The notes: generated by a model not told the origin, from the sequence alone. A stretch of 64,000 nt of DNA from Diacronema lutheri (GCA_019448385.1 JAGTXO010000022.1:441501-505500), one strand, 5' to 3'; counted from the first letter of the stretch, positions 39,305 to 51,024 are shown. Numbers and translations are program-made.

Positions 39305-40168
39305 CTAAATGCGCTGCGTCACCGCGGCGTCTGCCCGGATCATGGCCGGCGCCTCGTCGGCGCGTGGCGCCGCGCCGGCCGCGCTCGCAAAGAGCGGGTG
39401 CATGTGTGCGCGCCCGTCGCGCTGCAGCGCGTGCAGGCTGTACGTCTGCGCGCCCATCCACGCGACGAGCGCGCACAGCACGAGCGCGTGCGCGGGCACG
39501 CTCGCCTGCCCGGTGCCCGCCTGCTCGACGAGCAAAAACGCCGCATACGCGAGGAGGCCGAGCGCGACGAGCGCCGAGATGCGCACGAGCACACCCGCCG
39601 CGCGCGTCGGGCTGAGGCCGCGCGCGAGCAGCGCGTCGGCGAGGATGCGACCGCCGTCGAGCGGGTAGCACGGCAGGCACAAATTGAAGAGCGCCATGCT
39701 CGCGTTGAGCAGCAGCGTCAGGTAGCAGACAGCACCTCCAAAATTTGAGCGCGGGTCGACCGCCAGATCGGCGAGCGAGCCGCCGTTCGCAGCGGCGAGG
39801 AGGCCGATCCAAAGCAGCGCCTGCGGCAGGTGCGACGCCGGGCCCGCGGCCGCAACGGAGATGTCTGCACACGGCGTGGGCGACTGGCCGATGAAGGCCA
39901 GGCCGCCGAGCGGCCAGAGGAGGATCTCATCGACGCGAATGCCGAGGCGCTTGGCGGCCCAGCAGTGCCAGAGCTCGTGGAAGAGCACGGTGGACCAGAG
40001 CAGCGGCCCGAAAACGAGGAGGCCGAGCGCAAAGCCGACGGTGCCGTACGTCAGCACGTACCCGAGAGAATATAGGAGCGTTGTCGCAGGCAGGAGCGGG
40101 TGCACGCGGATGCGTATGCCTGTGATCGAGCCGGCGGCGAACGAGTTGGCGAGCAGGCCCGTCGTCAT
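39305..40168 (-). CDS. Site-2 protease-like intramembrane metallopeptidase (M50)
   Basis: 287 residues from the ATG ending at 40168. Five to six hydrophobic segments. Zinc site HELWH at residues 64-68 (HExxH) in VLFHELWHCWAAKRLGI, with the third ligand motif YPLDGGR at 169-174 (LDGG). GPASHLPQALLW between them is the usual M50 GPxxN-like region, here with His/Leu variation. M50B proteases cut membrane-spanning substrates such as membrane-bound regulators; plastid EGY-type members are an option but no GNLR segment is visible. Divergent from the TBC gene (185 bp). Confidence 0.88.
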   Translation of the reverse strand: MTTGLLANSFAAGSITGIRIRVHPLLPATTLLYSLGYVLTYGTVGFALGLLVFGPLLWSTVLFHELWHCWAAKRLGIRVDEILLWPLGGLAFIGQSPTPCADISVAAAGPASHLPQALLWIGLLAAANGGSLADLAVDPRSNFGGAVCYLTLLLNASMALFNLCLPCYPLDGGRILADALLARGLSPTRAAGVLVRISALVALGLLAYAAFLLVEQAGTGQASVPAHALVLCALVAWMGAQTYSLHALQRDGRAHMHPLFASAAGAAPRADEAPAMIRADAAVTQRI

Positions 40169-40353
40169 GCTCGCCGCGGCAGGCGGCGCCGCGACGGGCG
40201 GCACGGCGGCGCGCACCGCGATCCCCTGGACCACGTGTGGCAGCGCGCGCCCCTCGTCAACGGGCTGCCCGAGCCGCATGAGCGCCAGTGGCTCCTCCAC
40301 GCCGTGGTCCTCGCCGCGCAAAAGCGCACAACTTTGAAACTTTTTGCGGAGGC

Positions 40354-42197
40354 ATGCTGCCGGCCTTCTTGCCACGGCAGAAAGTGGACGAGCCACTGGG
40401 CGAGCCCGAGCCGTTCGCGTCGCTGGCGGCCGCGCGCGCGGCAGTGACCGCGCCCACGCTCGCGACGCTGCAGCCCACCAGGCGCACGCTCGACGAGCGC
40501 ATCGCCGCGTTTGAGCGCGTGCTCGCCGCCGACGTCGTCGACCTGCGCGCGCTGCGCGAGCTCGCGTTTGACGGCGTGCCCGACGTGCCGGGCAAGGGGC
40601 TGCGCGCATCCACATGGAAGGTGCCGCGCCAAGTGGCTGCGCGCACGCGAGACGCGCGCGCCGGTTGTGACGCGCGCGCCTCGCGTGCGCGCGCGCAACA
40701 CCGTACGCCCTCCGTCCGCGCGCGCAGCTGCTCCTCGGCTACCTGCCGGCCGAGCGGCGCGCATGGGCGACCACCGAGGCGTCGCAGCGGCACCTCTACC
40801 ACGAGTGGAAGGCGGAGCTTATGGTCGACCCATCCAAACGGCCGGCCGACGCGCCGGGTGGCGCCGGCCAAGTGTCGGCGGCGCTCGTCGCGCCGGACGC
40901 GCACCCGCTCACGATGCGCGCGGACTCGGCATGGTCGGCCTTCTTCCAAAACGAGGAGCTCGTCCGCGAGATTGAGAAGGACGTGTCGCGCACGCTGCCG
41001 GACTACGGCTTCTACGCGAGCGAGACGGCATGTGGGGAGCGGCACCGCCTCGCCATCCTGCAAATCCTCTTTGTCTACGCGAAGCTGAATCCGGGGATCC
41101 GGTACGTGCAGGGGATGAACGAGCTGCTCGCGCCGCTCTTCTACCTTCTGCGCACCGAGGCGGGAGGCACTGGAGGTGACGCGAGCGGTGGCGGCGCGAG
41201 CACGACGGCCGGCGCGCGTGGTGCGGACGCGCGCGCGCGCGACGCGCTCGGCGGCGGCGATGCGCTCGTCGACCTGCTCGACGACGAGCAGCCGGCGCAC
41301 GTCACGACGGGCGCCTCGAGCGGCGCGCACGCCGACCTGCTGGGCCTCGACGAGGCCTTTGCCGGCCTGCCCGCGCCCAGCCGCGCGGACGAGCGCGCGC
41401 CGGCGGACGGCGGTGCGCCCGCGCCGGCCGACGCTGCCGCGCCCGCGAGCGGCGGCCCGCCGTCCGCCACCGAACCGCGCGCCGCGGATGCACGGGGCGC
41501 CGCCGGCGCGGCCGGCGCCGCGGCCGAGCCGCTGGGTGCGCGCGGCGCCCTCGCGGACGTCGAGGCGGACGCGTTCTTCTGCTTCACGAACTTGATGGCG
41601 GAGACGCGGGACTCGTTCTGCCAGTCGCTTGATAGCACGGAGGCGGGCGTGAGGGGGACGATCGCGCAGCTGAGCGCGCTGCTTGCGATCGCCGACCCCG
41701 AGCTGCACGCGCACCTCCATGCCGAGAAGGTCTCGGCGCAGTTCTTCTCCTTCCGATGGCTGACGCTCCTGCTCTCGCAGGAATTCGACCTTCCGGACAT
41801 TCTCCGGATCTGGGACTCATTCTTTGCGGACGAGCGCCGCTTCCGCTTCGTGCTGCTCTGGTGCCTCGCGATGCTCGTGCACGTGCGCGAGGTCCTGCTC
41901 GCCGCCGACTTTGCCGGCATCATCAAGACGCTGCAGCGATACCCCGACCCGGACGTAGCCGCGCTCCACCGGCTCGCGTCGCGCTTCTACGCGCAGGACC
42001 GGGCCGGCACGCTCGGGCAGAGCGTGCCTGCGCCACGCAGAGCGGCGCACGATGCGCCGCCACCGCCGCAGCCGCTGATGGGCGGGCTGGCCGCCGCCGC
42101 CGCTGCGATGCGCAAGCGTGCGGAGGACGTGATCGCGGGCGCCGGCGGCAGCGCGCCGCGGCGGCGGAACGGGCCCGCGACGAGCGTGGAGTGCTGA
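40354..42197 (+). CDS. TBC-domain Rab GTPase-activating protein, TBC1D13-like
   Basis: Exons 40354-40620 and 40728-42197 encode 578 residues. The TBC domain begins at the splice: GLRASTWK joined to LLLGYLPAERRAW. The catalytic Arg finger is in IEKDVSRT (about residue 171) and the Gln finger in IRYVQGMNELLAPLFYLL (about 215). A low-complexity Ala/Asp insert of roughly 140 residues follows, then the second half with RWLTLLLSQEFDLPDILRIW and FVLLWCLAMLVHVR. The insert inside the TBC domain is typical of TBC1D13. It should speed GTP hydrolysis on a Rab in membrane traffic. Intron GTGCCGCGCC to GCGCAG, 107 bp. An ACTTTGAAACTTTTT element precedes the ATG. Confidence 0.9.
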
Positions 42198-42273
42198 GCC
42201 TTGAGGGGCCACCGTACGGCTCACCTCCTGCGTCACATGGTGAAAAGTGTAGATATCGGCCGAGGAGGGGAGG

Positions 42274-42874
42274 CTACCGGTTGCGCGGCTTGGCACGCGC
42301 CGCGAGGCGCTTCCGTTTCACGTGCTTCGCGCGCTGCTTTTGCAGCCTGTGCTTTGCGAGCTTCTCGCCCGCCTTTGTGCGGCGCTTCGGCCGCGGCAGT
42401 GGACGCGCCAGGTCGATGTCACCATCGGCGTCCGCCGCGTCCGCGCGCGGCTGCGCGGCCGCCTGCCCGTCGAGCTCGGGCCTTGGCGCGGCCGGCCGCT
42501 TCTTGGCCGGCACGGCGATCGAGAGGAGCTCCGTCGCGACCGCGTCGAAGGTCTCGAGCACGTGCTCGGCGGGCAGGTCAGGCACGGGCTCGACAAGCGT
42601 AACTGCGCCACGCCACGCGCGAGCGGCGAGGTGTGGAGGGCGCGCGCGTGAGTGACGCACGCGTCGCGTCGCCACCGCGCGGCGCGCGCGGCGCGCGCGG
42701 CGCACCTGGCTCGGGCGCTTTCCGCATGATGGCCTCGGCGGCCCGCGCGGCGAGGAAGTCGCGACGGATATCCGCCTTTGACTTTGCGATGCCGCTCGCC
42801 GCCGGCCGCACGCCGTGCAGCGCCTCCTCCTCCTTCTGCCGCCGGCGCGACTCGAGCCGGCGCGTCTTCCCCAT
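42274..42874 (-). CDS. Small basic, probably nucleolar protein, unknown
   Basis: Exons 42874-42706 and 42602-42274 encode 165 residues. The N-terminus is MGKTRRLESRRRQKEEEALH and continues as a charged helix (IRRDFLAARAAEAIMRKAPE). The splice (GTGCGCCGCG to GCGCAG, phase 1) joins EP to VTLVEPVPDLPAEHVLETFD. The tail is strongly basic (PKRRTKAGEKLAKHRLQKQR and beyond). The overall plan resembles small ribosome-biogenesis factors, but I cannot name a family. Divergent from the ABC1 kinase gene, 51 bp between starts. Confidence 0.65.
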
Positions 42875-42925
42875 GGCTGGTTTTGCCCGCACGGAAAGGG
42901 AACAACGGGCGCGTGAGCACGCGCG

Positions 42926-44740
42926 ATGCAGGGCACGCTGGCAGCCGCCGGCCGTCGGCGACGGCTGTGGCCGCGCGTGGGCGCGGCGGCGGCGGGCGGC
43001 GTCGCGGCGGCGGCGGCCGCCGCTTACTACTTCGACCCAAGCGTGCGCCGCGCCGTCACCTTTTGGGCGCGCGTCGGCCCAATCGCCGGCCACTACTTGT
43101 ACGCGCAGCGCCGTTACGCGTCCGATCCCGCGCGGCAGCGCGCCGAGTACGAGCGGCTGCACGGCGTGTACGCGCCGGCGAGCCTGGCGGTTGTTCTCGA
43201 GCTGCGTGGCCTTCTTGTCAAATTTGGCCAGCAGCTCTCCTCCCGCCCCGAGCTCGTACCGCACGAGTACGTGCGCGCGTTCCGATCGCTGCAGTCCGAA
43301 GTGCCCGCCGAGCCGGCCGCCGCGATCGTCGCGCTCGTCGAGAGCGAGCTGCGCCGGCCGATCGGCGAGCTGTTTGCGCGATTCGACGAGCAGCCGTGCG
43401 GCGCGGCCTCCATCGCGCAGGCCCACCGCGCGCGCACGCCTGATGGGCGCGAGGTTGTCGTCAAAGTGCAGCTGCCGCACGCGGCCGCCCATTTCGCCGC
43501 AGACCTGCGCGGGCTGCGCGCCCTCGTGTGGCTGTCGCAGCCGGAGGCGATGCCGCTCTTCGACGAGTTCGCGCGGCAGTACGTGACCGAGCTCGACTTT
43601 GCGCGCGAGCGCGCGTCCCTCGCGGCGATGCACGCGGCGCTTACGCCGCGCTTCAGCAGCACCGTCGCCGTGCCCGCCGTCGACGACGAACGCTGCTCGG
43701 CACGCATTCTCACGATGAGCTTTCTGCCCGGCGAGCCGCTCGAGCGGTCGGTGCGCGCGGCGCTCGAGGCGGCGGGCGTCGACGCGAGCCGCGCCGGCCT
43801 GCGCAAATTCCTCGAGGCCACCGACCCGGCAGCTGACGCGCCCGTCGGTGCGAGCGGTCGCGCACCACTCGCGCGCGAGTCGCGAGCGCGCGCGGCGCTT
43901 GAACGGCTCGTCGGCATGGACGCGCTCCTCTGGGCGTATGATCTTGCGCTGCGCGCGCGCGCGCTCGCGCTCGGCGTGCTCGCGGCGTGCGCGCGCGCCG
44001 CCGCGCAGCTTGAGGTCATCCCAGCGGCGCGCGCGCGCGACGCGGCGCTCGCGAGCGCGCGCGCCGCGTCCGCCGTCTCCGTCTCGCGCGCGTCGGCGTT
44101 GATGCGGAGCCTCTTCGACGTGTACGCGTTCGAGATCTTTGAGTGGGGCTTCTTCAACTCGGACCCGCATCCGGGCAACGTGCTTGTGCTGCCCGACGGG
44201 CGCCTCGGCCTCATTGACTACGGGCAGTGCAAGACGCTGCCGCTCGACGTGCGGCTCGCGCTCGCCGAGGTGATCGTCGCGGTCGCAGACGGAGCGGCGG
44301 ACGCGCGCGTCGCCGCCGCGTTCCGCAGGACGGGCTTTCGCTCGGAGAAGGACAGCGATGCATTCATCGCCGCCATCGCGCGCATCATGCTGTCACGCGT
44401 CGACCCGGCACTCATGCGAGGCAAGACGCGCAAGGCGTTGTTTGCGTCGGACCGCGTCGCGCATTTCCCGCCCGACCTGACGAGCGTGTGGCGCGCCGTC
44501 GCGCTGCTTCGCGGCTCGGCGCTGTCGCTTCGGTGCAACATCTCGCCCGCCGAGCGCTGGCGCGCGCATGCGAGCGCGCTGCTTGCGTCGCACGCGCGGC
44601 CTGGCCGCGTGCACGGGGTTGAGCTTCCAAGTGCGGTCGTCGGAGGCGACATGGCCGGCGACGGTAGTGCCGATGAGCATCCTCGGCCTGGCGCGGGCGC
44701 AGCGGGCGTGCTGGACGGCAGTCGGCGGCTAGATCGCTGA
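42926..44740 (+). CDS. ABC1/UbiB (ADCK, ABC1K) atypical kinase
   Basis: 604 residues, intronless. An N-terminal Ala-rich hydrophobic stretch ([18 protein letters not shown]) may be a targeting or membrane segment. Signature motifs in order: LRGLLVKFGQQLSSRPELVP (the KxGQ motif), GAASIAQAHRA (Ala-rich loop), VVVKVQLP (catalytic Lys), MSFLPGEPL, FFNSDPHPGNVLVL (catalytic loop) and LIDYGQCK (metal-binding DYG). A 100-residue Ala/Arg-rich insert sits before the catalytic loop. The family supports coenzyme Q or plastoquinone/tocopherol metabolism in mitochondria and plastids. Which organelle is not clear. Confidence 0.92.
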   Translation: MQGTLAAAGRRRRLWPRVGAAAAGGVAAAAAAAYYFDPSVRRAVTFWARVGPIAGHYLYAQRRYASDPARQRAEYERLHGVYAPASLAVVLELRGLLVKFGQQLSSRPELVPHEYVRAFRSLQSEVPAEPAAAIVALVESELRRPIGELFARFDEQPCGAASIAQAHRARTPDGREVVVKVQLPHAAAHFAADLRGLRALVWLSQPEAMPLFDEFARQYVTELDFARERASLAAMHAALTPRFSSTVAVPAVDDERCSARILTMSFLPGEPLERSVRAALEAAGVDASRAGLRKFLEATDPAADAPVGASGRAPLARESRARAALERLVGMDALLWAYDLALRARALALGVLAACARAAAQLEVIPAARARDAALASARAASAVSVSRASALMRSLFDVYAFEIFEWGFFNSDPHPGNVLVLPDGRLGLIDYGQCKTLPLDVRLALAEVIVAVADGAADARVAAAFRRTGFRSEKDSDAFIAAIARIMLSRVDPALMRGKTRKALFASDRVAHFPPDLTSVWRAVALLRGSALSLRCNISPAERWRAHASALLASHARPGRVHGVELPSAVVGGDMAGDGSADEHPRPGAGAAGVLDGSRRLDR

Positions 44741-44875
44741 AGTCCGCGGCGTGGGCACGCCGATCGCGCCGGTGGCGGTCGCCGCACCGACGCGCGGCCA
44801 AAAGGCGCACGAAATGCGCCAGGCGGACGCCCAAAGTTTTGACTCTCATGAGAATTCAAACGGCAAAGATCAAAG

Positions 44876-45393
44876 ATGGCCGCTGAGGAGCGGCACACCT
44901 GCGAGCCGCTCGCTTCATCGGCGGCGCAGGTCCGGTCGGGCGGCTGGGTGCCGAAGTACACTTCGAACGAAATCGACTGCACCGAGTGCATCTGCGGCTA
45001 CTCGTGCGGTACCGCCGCCGCCCTGCATCGGTGCGCGCCGCGCGCGACGTCGCGGCTACAGGGCGCGAGCCGACGGTGGTGCTGCCACGCCTCCGAGCGT
45101 GCGCTAACGCGAGCCACCGCAGCACGCGCGCACCCGCCGCACGCGCTCGCAGCCATTTGGACAAGCATCCGAACAGAACCGAGCACGCCGCCAAGGCCGC
45201 GGGCTCGCGCGGCAAGCAGTGGGTGGCGAACGGCTCGGTGAAGCAACGATCTGAGCTCTTTGAGGAGCGGATCCGCTCCATCTCGCAGGGCGGCAGCAGC
45301 GGGCACATTAGCACGGACGGAGCCGCGGCCGACGGCTCGCCCGGCTCGCAACCGCTTAGCCCGTCGAAGGCGAGGGCACGGAGCGGGCTCTGA
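44876..45393 (+). CDS. Small Cys-containing protein, unknown
   Basis: Exons 44876-45003 and 45153-45393 encode 122 residues. Residues 25-42 hold a CTECICGY cluster after WVPKYTSNEID. The splice (TC then GTGCGGTACC, to CTCGCAG; phase 2) joins CGYS to HLDKHPNRTEHAAKAAG, adding possible His ligands. The C-terminal half is charged then Ser/Gly-rich (GNGS-like VANGSVKQRSELFEERIRSI). It may be a one-site zinc protein. The antisense frame is also open but lacks splice sense. Family unknown. Confidence 0.6.
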
Positions 45394-45658
45394 GTCGTGA
45401 ACTTATATACCGTCGCGGGCTGCGGTCCGTCGACGCGGAGATGCCGGCGAGAAGTCGCGCACCGCGCGGGTCGGCCCGCGTCGACGCGAAAGTCAATGTG
45501 GTCGCTGACAGCGGGCAAGGCGCTCGCGCGGCGGGTCACGATCGGCGGCGGGTCACAGGCGGTGTTTTTGAATTTGAATTGTGCGGCAGATGTGCAGCGC
45601 GCGACAGCAGTGCGTGCCCCATGGCAAAGAGCGACACGCCAAAGCCGCGGGGCGGGCA

Positions 45659-48600
45659 TCACAAGCAAGCCAGAGCAGCCTCGCGCACGCGCTGCTGCAG
45701 CGCCGGGCGGACGTGCGCGTCAATGTACTCCTCCGTGCGAGCGCGCTTGCGCGCGGCGTGGTGCTGCGCAAACTCGTCGAGCGTTCCAAACAGTTCGCCC
45801 GCACGGCGTGCTCCGGCTTGAGGGCATGCGGACACGTGCTTGTGCGCGTCGGCGCCGCAGTCGGCGAGGCACCACGCGCAGAATCCGCAGCCGCACCCCT
45901 GTCGCGAGCACGTGAGCGCAAAGCAGCCGCTAAAGTCGACGAAGGCCTGGCGGCAGCGCGGACAGCGCAGCGTCAAAATTGTCTCGACGATGATGTCCGT
46001 CGCCTGCTTCACCTCGCCCGCGTCGCTGGCCAGCTGCGCGGCCTCGGCGAGCTTGTGCGCATGGCGCTCCTCAAACTCGCGCTCCAGCTTTTGAACGAGC
46101 GCGATCTCGTGTAGCTCGAGGCGCCGCTTGTTGAGCACCTCAAATGCCGCCATGCCGGCATGGCGCGCGACCTCGAGCGTCGCGTATGAGCCGCTCGCGC
46201 AGCTGCCCACCGCAGCGCCCGCGCACGGGCAGCGAACGTCGCCGTCAAACTCTTGCTTGGACGCCTCGGCGAGCACATGCCGACCGAAGCACGCGTCGCA
46301 GACAAAGTGGCCGCCGAGCCGCGCGCAGAGGACGCCGTCGAGCAGCGGTAGCTCGTCGAGGCAGATCTGGCACGTCTCGCGCGGCGCCGACGCGCGCACG
46401 GCCTCGAGCTTGCGTGCAGTGTCATCCGCCGACGGCCGCGCAGCGACAGCTTCGAAAAAGGCGCGCTCGTCCGCATGCAGCTCCGCCTCGACCGCGTGAT
46501 GCAGTGCGTGCAGCCGCGCGTCGCGCTCCGCGAGATCTTCTTCGGCAACCTGCCGCATCGCCTGCCGAGTCTGGACGAGCTGCGCAGCCACCTGCTGCAG
46601 CGCCGCCTCGGTGTCGGCGCGGCGTGCCTCGAGGCGCGCAGCGTCCGCGCGCGCCTCGTGCCCGAGTTTGTCCATCGCCGCGGCGACGTCGCGCTGCGCA
46701 TCGCTCTCAGCCTGGTCGAGCTGCGCATTGAACGCGCGGTGCCGCGCGAGCTTGATCGCCTCGAAGCGGTGTGCCAAGGCGTCGAGCTCGCGCCGGCTGT
46801 CTGCGTGCAGCACGTCGAGCGCGCGCGTGTGGTCGTCGGCTGCCATCTGCTGCGAGGCGCTGGCAGCCGAGACCAGATCAAATGCGCGGGTGGCAAGGCC
46901 CTCGATGATCGCGGCCTCGTCGCGCACGAGCTGCGCCTGTCTTTTGGACTCTTCGCTCGCAGCCACACGCAGCACGGCGCACACGCGGCAGTTGCGCATC
47001 GCCGGCTGCGAGCATGCGCGCACAACCGGGTGGCCAGCGTCGCAGCGCTCGACGACGTCGTGATGGCAATCGGGCGGCGCGGCAGCCGAGCACGCGCGGT
47101 CGATGCGGTGTATGCCTGCGCGGCAGTCGACGCGCACAGCGCGGCGGCAGTGAACGTGCTCGTGGCCCCACGGATGGCAGAGCAGCGCGCAGCGATGGCC
47201 GCACGGGTCGAGCACGACCTCGCACGGGCTCGTGCAGCCGCCGCCCTGCGCGATCATCGCGCGCACGTTGGCGGGCGTGCCCAGCTCCTTTGGGTTCCGC
47301 AGCACGTGGCGGCGCGAGCATTTGACCGGCAGGCCGTCGAAGACACACTTGCTCGCGCGCAGGTGCGCGAGGAGCCGCGCCCACACGGCCGCGCGCTCAA
47401 GGCAACGCGCGTTGCCGAGCAGGATGAAGCCGAAGCGCGCGCGCGTGCAGAGCACGTTGACGCGCTGCTCGGCGTCGTCTTTACCAAGAAAGCCGAGCTG
47501 CCCGCGCGCATTGGATCGCACGGTGCACGCGACGACAATGTCAGCCTCCTCGCCCTGGTAGTTGTCGATGGTCGAGACGCGCACGCCGTCCGAGCGCTCG
47601 GTGAGCTCGTGCCACGGCTGCGCGGCGTCAAGATTGAGCAGATCGCTTGCGTCCAGCTCGCCGATCTGCGCCTCGATGCGCGCGCACGCGCGGCCGTCGG
47701 GAAACGAGCTCGCCGCTTGGAGAAGCTGGACGATCAGCTTCACCTGCCCAAGGTAGGGCGCCAGCACGACGATCTGGTTCGGCTCGTGCGCCTGAAGGAG
47801 AAGATAGCGCACAATCTCGACGACCAACTCGGCCTCGTGCACGTTGGTCTTGCTCATCGAGATGCGGCCGAGGTCGTCCACCGCATCCTCGTGCTCGGGC
47901 TGCGTGTGGTCGATGAAGACCACGTCCGACGCGAGGCCGCGCACGTGCGGCCGCCCGCGGACGGCTGGCGAGTCGGCGAGGGCTGGGTACGTCATGCACC
48001 GCGCGATCGCGGCGATCTCGGGGCGCATACGATGCTGCACCTCCAAAACCGCATGCGGCGAGCCGCCGACGATGAGCCGCTCAAAGAGGCTGCGGTTGAG
48101 GTCGAAGCCGAGGCCCGCCCCAACCGTGAGCGAGTAGGTCTCCACCTTGGGCCGCAGCTGCTGGTGGTCGCCGATCATCACGACGTGCTTGACACTCCGC
48201 GTGAGCGCGGCGAGCACGTGCGCTTCGAGCACCTCGCCCGCCTCCTCAACGAGCAAGATGCCCGGGCGCGCATGCTCGATGAGCACGTGGTATTTGGCCG
48301 CGCCCGTTGTCGTCGCTCCGATCACGCGCGCCGCGCTGAAGAGCGCGCGGTCGCGCATCTACTGCATCTCGCTCAGCTCCGCGTCGACTTGGTCGTACTC
48401 GCCGCGCGCCTTGACAAACGCAAGCTCGTGCTCGCGCTTGGCCGACGCGAGCCAGCGCTCTGCGAGCGCGCCGCGATCCGCCTTTGACAGGCGCCACAGG
48501 CTGACGCCGCGGCGCGGAGTGGCGGCAAGCTGCTGAGCTTTGAAGGGCGAATGGTCCTCCCCGCTGACCCAGCGCTCCCAGAGGTAGTCCGCTGCGATTG

Positions 48601-51024
48601 CTTTGCCTTTGCCGTCGACGGTCGTGAAGCCGTCGCCCTCACTCGGGAGCGTGAGCTGCGCGAGTGCTGCCGGGTCGTCGACTTCCAGCGCCGATTTGAC
48701 GAGATGCCACGACGGCGAAGAAGCGGCGGAGAGACTGGCAGCCGACGCCTCGAGCTCGCTGCGCAGCGCGGACGCTCGCGCCCTCAGCTCGTAGTGGTGC
48801 CACCGTTCGTGCGGAGGCTGCTGCTCCTGCTGGCGGCCATGCCCACCCGAGCGGCGGAGCGAGAAGAGGGTGTACTCCTCGAGGCGAGCGCACTTGGACC
48901 GGCCGCCTAGCCGCACGATGCCCTTCTCTCCAAGGTCGAGCATGTGGCGCAGGAACTGGTCGAGCGCTATGGGGACGTGCAGCGCAAGGCGATCATCGCA
49001 CGGCAGCGCAACACGAGATCAGCGAGAGTACCGCGCGGCAACAGGACGAGGCGCGCGCAAAAGGGGCGTCTACGGCGCGCCTCACCATGGTTGGTGTACG
49101 CCATCGTGAGGATCGTCTGCCCGGTCGCCTGCGTCGCCGCGCGCGCGAGATGCGAAGCGAGAAACGACTTGCCCGTGCCGGGCGGGCCAACGACGAGAGC
49201 GACGCGCGCCGAGCACATGTGCTCGAAGGCGGCCCGTTGCGCGCCGCCGAACTCAATGTTGGCGTCGCGCAAATTGTCCTCGACGCGCCCGAGGATGCGC
49301 TCCGCGCCAGCGTACTCCGGCGCCGCACGACCGCCAGCCGCGCCTTCGCCGGCGAGGCAAAGCAGCTCCTCGCTGAAAGGGAGCGTGCGCATCATCTGAA
49401 GCCGCGAGAGCACCGGTCCGTACACGCCATACGTGCCGGCGAGGCTGAGGACCTCCAGGTCGCGCTGGCGGCTGCCGATCAGATCGGCGAGCACTTTGTC
49501 ATCAAAAGCGACGCCGAGCTGGCGTGGGGCGAGCGGATTGAGATCGGGCGCCTTGCTCTGCACGCGCATCGGCTCGACGACTCGGCCGATCGCCATCGGC
49601 TTTTGACAGCCGCGCACGCGTAGCACGACGAGAGCGTCCGCCTGAAGCAGCCTGCGCCTCTGGAGGGAGCTGATGACCTCGAGCTCTGCGCGCGGAAGCG
49701 CGAGCGTGAAGCGCACGCCAATCGGCCCGTGCCCGTAGCACACAGACTCAAGCTCGCGCTCAAGCAACGTGAACTGGTGCAGCTCAAGCTGCACGTCGAC
49801 GACCGGGAAGCAGACGCCCCGGCACGCGTCGCTCGCAAGCTCTGCACGGACGGGCGCGAGCATGTCCTCGCGAAGCAGCCGAAAATGACGATCGAGCAGC
49901 TGCGTCTCTGCGTCCTCCGCCAAGAAACGCTCAGTCGGGCGCGGCAGAAAGGGAAGAGCATCGGTCGTGAGCTCGCACAGCGTCGGCACGAGCTGGATCG
50001 CGCGGAAGTTGGCGCGGTCGTTGAGATGCCGACCGCCCGGCAGTGGCTGGTGCGCCGTCGAGTCGCCGGTCCCGCTTGCGTCGAGCTGTACGAGCGCCGC
50101 CGCTGAGATGCTGCGCGCCCCTGCCGCAAGAATGCGCAGCCTCTCCGCCGCGCGCGGCGGCGTCCGCTCACTCTCGACGCACGCCTTGATGATCTCGCCG
50201 GCCAGCTCGGCGAGCAGCTCGCCCAGCGCCCCCGGCTCCATTGAATGCGCGAACATCACGCACACGCCAAACTCAGCCAGCGCGGACAGGTCAGCCTCGT
50301 CGAGGAGAAGCTCAGCCTGCACGGCGGCGGCGAGCTGCGCAAGGATGCCGGGTGCGGCCGACAGCTCGCGCACGCACGTTTGCAGGGCTGCCGTGTAGCG
50401 CGGCTCGCGGTACTGCGGCCGCACGAGCGCGCGCACGATTGCGATCGTTGCCGTCACGCCGCCCACGGCCGCCGCCTCCGCCAGCCGCCGGACGCCGTGC
50501 TGGTCGGTGCGCGTGAGCCGCCATGGCAGGTCGTCGTTCGAGTACGACTCGAGCGACTCGCCAAATCGCGCAGCGCTCTGCGCGGTGTCAAAGCAAAAAG
50601 CGCCGTCCAACGTCACTTTGTTGAAGAAGCGGCGGAGCGGATCCTCGACCGCCCCTTCAGCGTTGCGGCGCTGCACTCGATCTGGGCGCTGCGGCGGTGG
50701 TGCGGCTGCCGTGCTCGGCCTGCCACAGCTCGCATTGCCGGAGGCGCGGCAAAGCGGGTTGTCGAAGCGCGCGGCAGCGCCGCGCGGTGCGTGCTCGCTG
50801 TGCGTCGGCGCGCCGAGCATCGCAATGCTCGTCGCGCGCAAGCCGCGGTCGGTCATCTTGTGGACGCCCCGGACGGCCATGCCAGCCTCAGCCCGCGGGA
50901 GCAGCGCGACGAGGTGCGGCGGCACGAAGATCGCGATGGAGCGCGAAGGCGTATGGACAAAAGCATGCCCGCGCTCGTCGACGCGCGCGATGCGCCCCTC
51001 GAACGCGCCGAGCGTGTTCTCCAT
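45659..51024 (-). CDS. ZNFX1-like SF1 RNA helicase with NFX1-type and RBR-type zinc domains
   Basis: Exons 51024-49086 and 48966-45659 give about 1748 codons. The first 600 residues match the N-terminal part of ZNFX1-type helicases in plan. Helicase motifs: GPPGTGKS (I, near residue 615), YTNH joined across the intron to ALDQFLRHML, ILLVEEAGEVLEAH (II), MIGDHQQLRPK (III), STIDNYQGEEADIV (V) and NVLCTRARFGFILLGN (VI). NFX1-type Cys/His repeats follow (CTSPCEVVLDPCGHRC, CHPWGHEHVHC), then a 200-residue coiled coil. The C-terminus is RBR-like: CQICLDELPLLDGVLCARLG with HFVCDAC, and a RING2-like CPRCRQAFVDFSGCFALTC with CGCGFCAWC. One in-frame TAG at 48359-48361 sits in conserved sequence. Animal ZNFX1 senses viral RNA; a similar role here is inference. 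Alternative reading: two adjacent genes split at the TAG. Confidence 0.78.

Noticed and set aside
44856-45668. 270-codon minus frame opposite the small Cys protein
   Set aside because: It begins at a non-ATG codon, and the plus strand has two frame-compatible exons with good GTGCGG and CTCGCAG splice sites.
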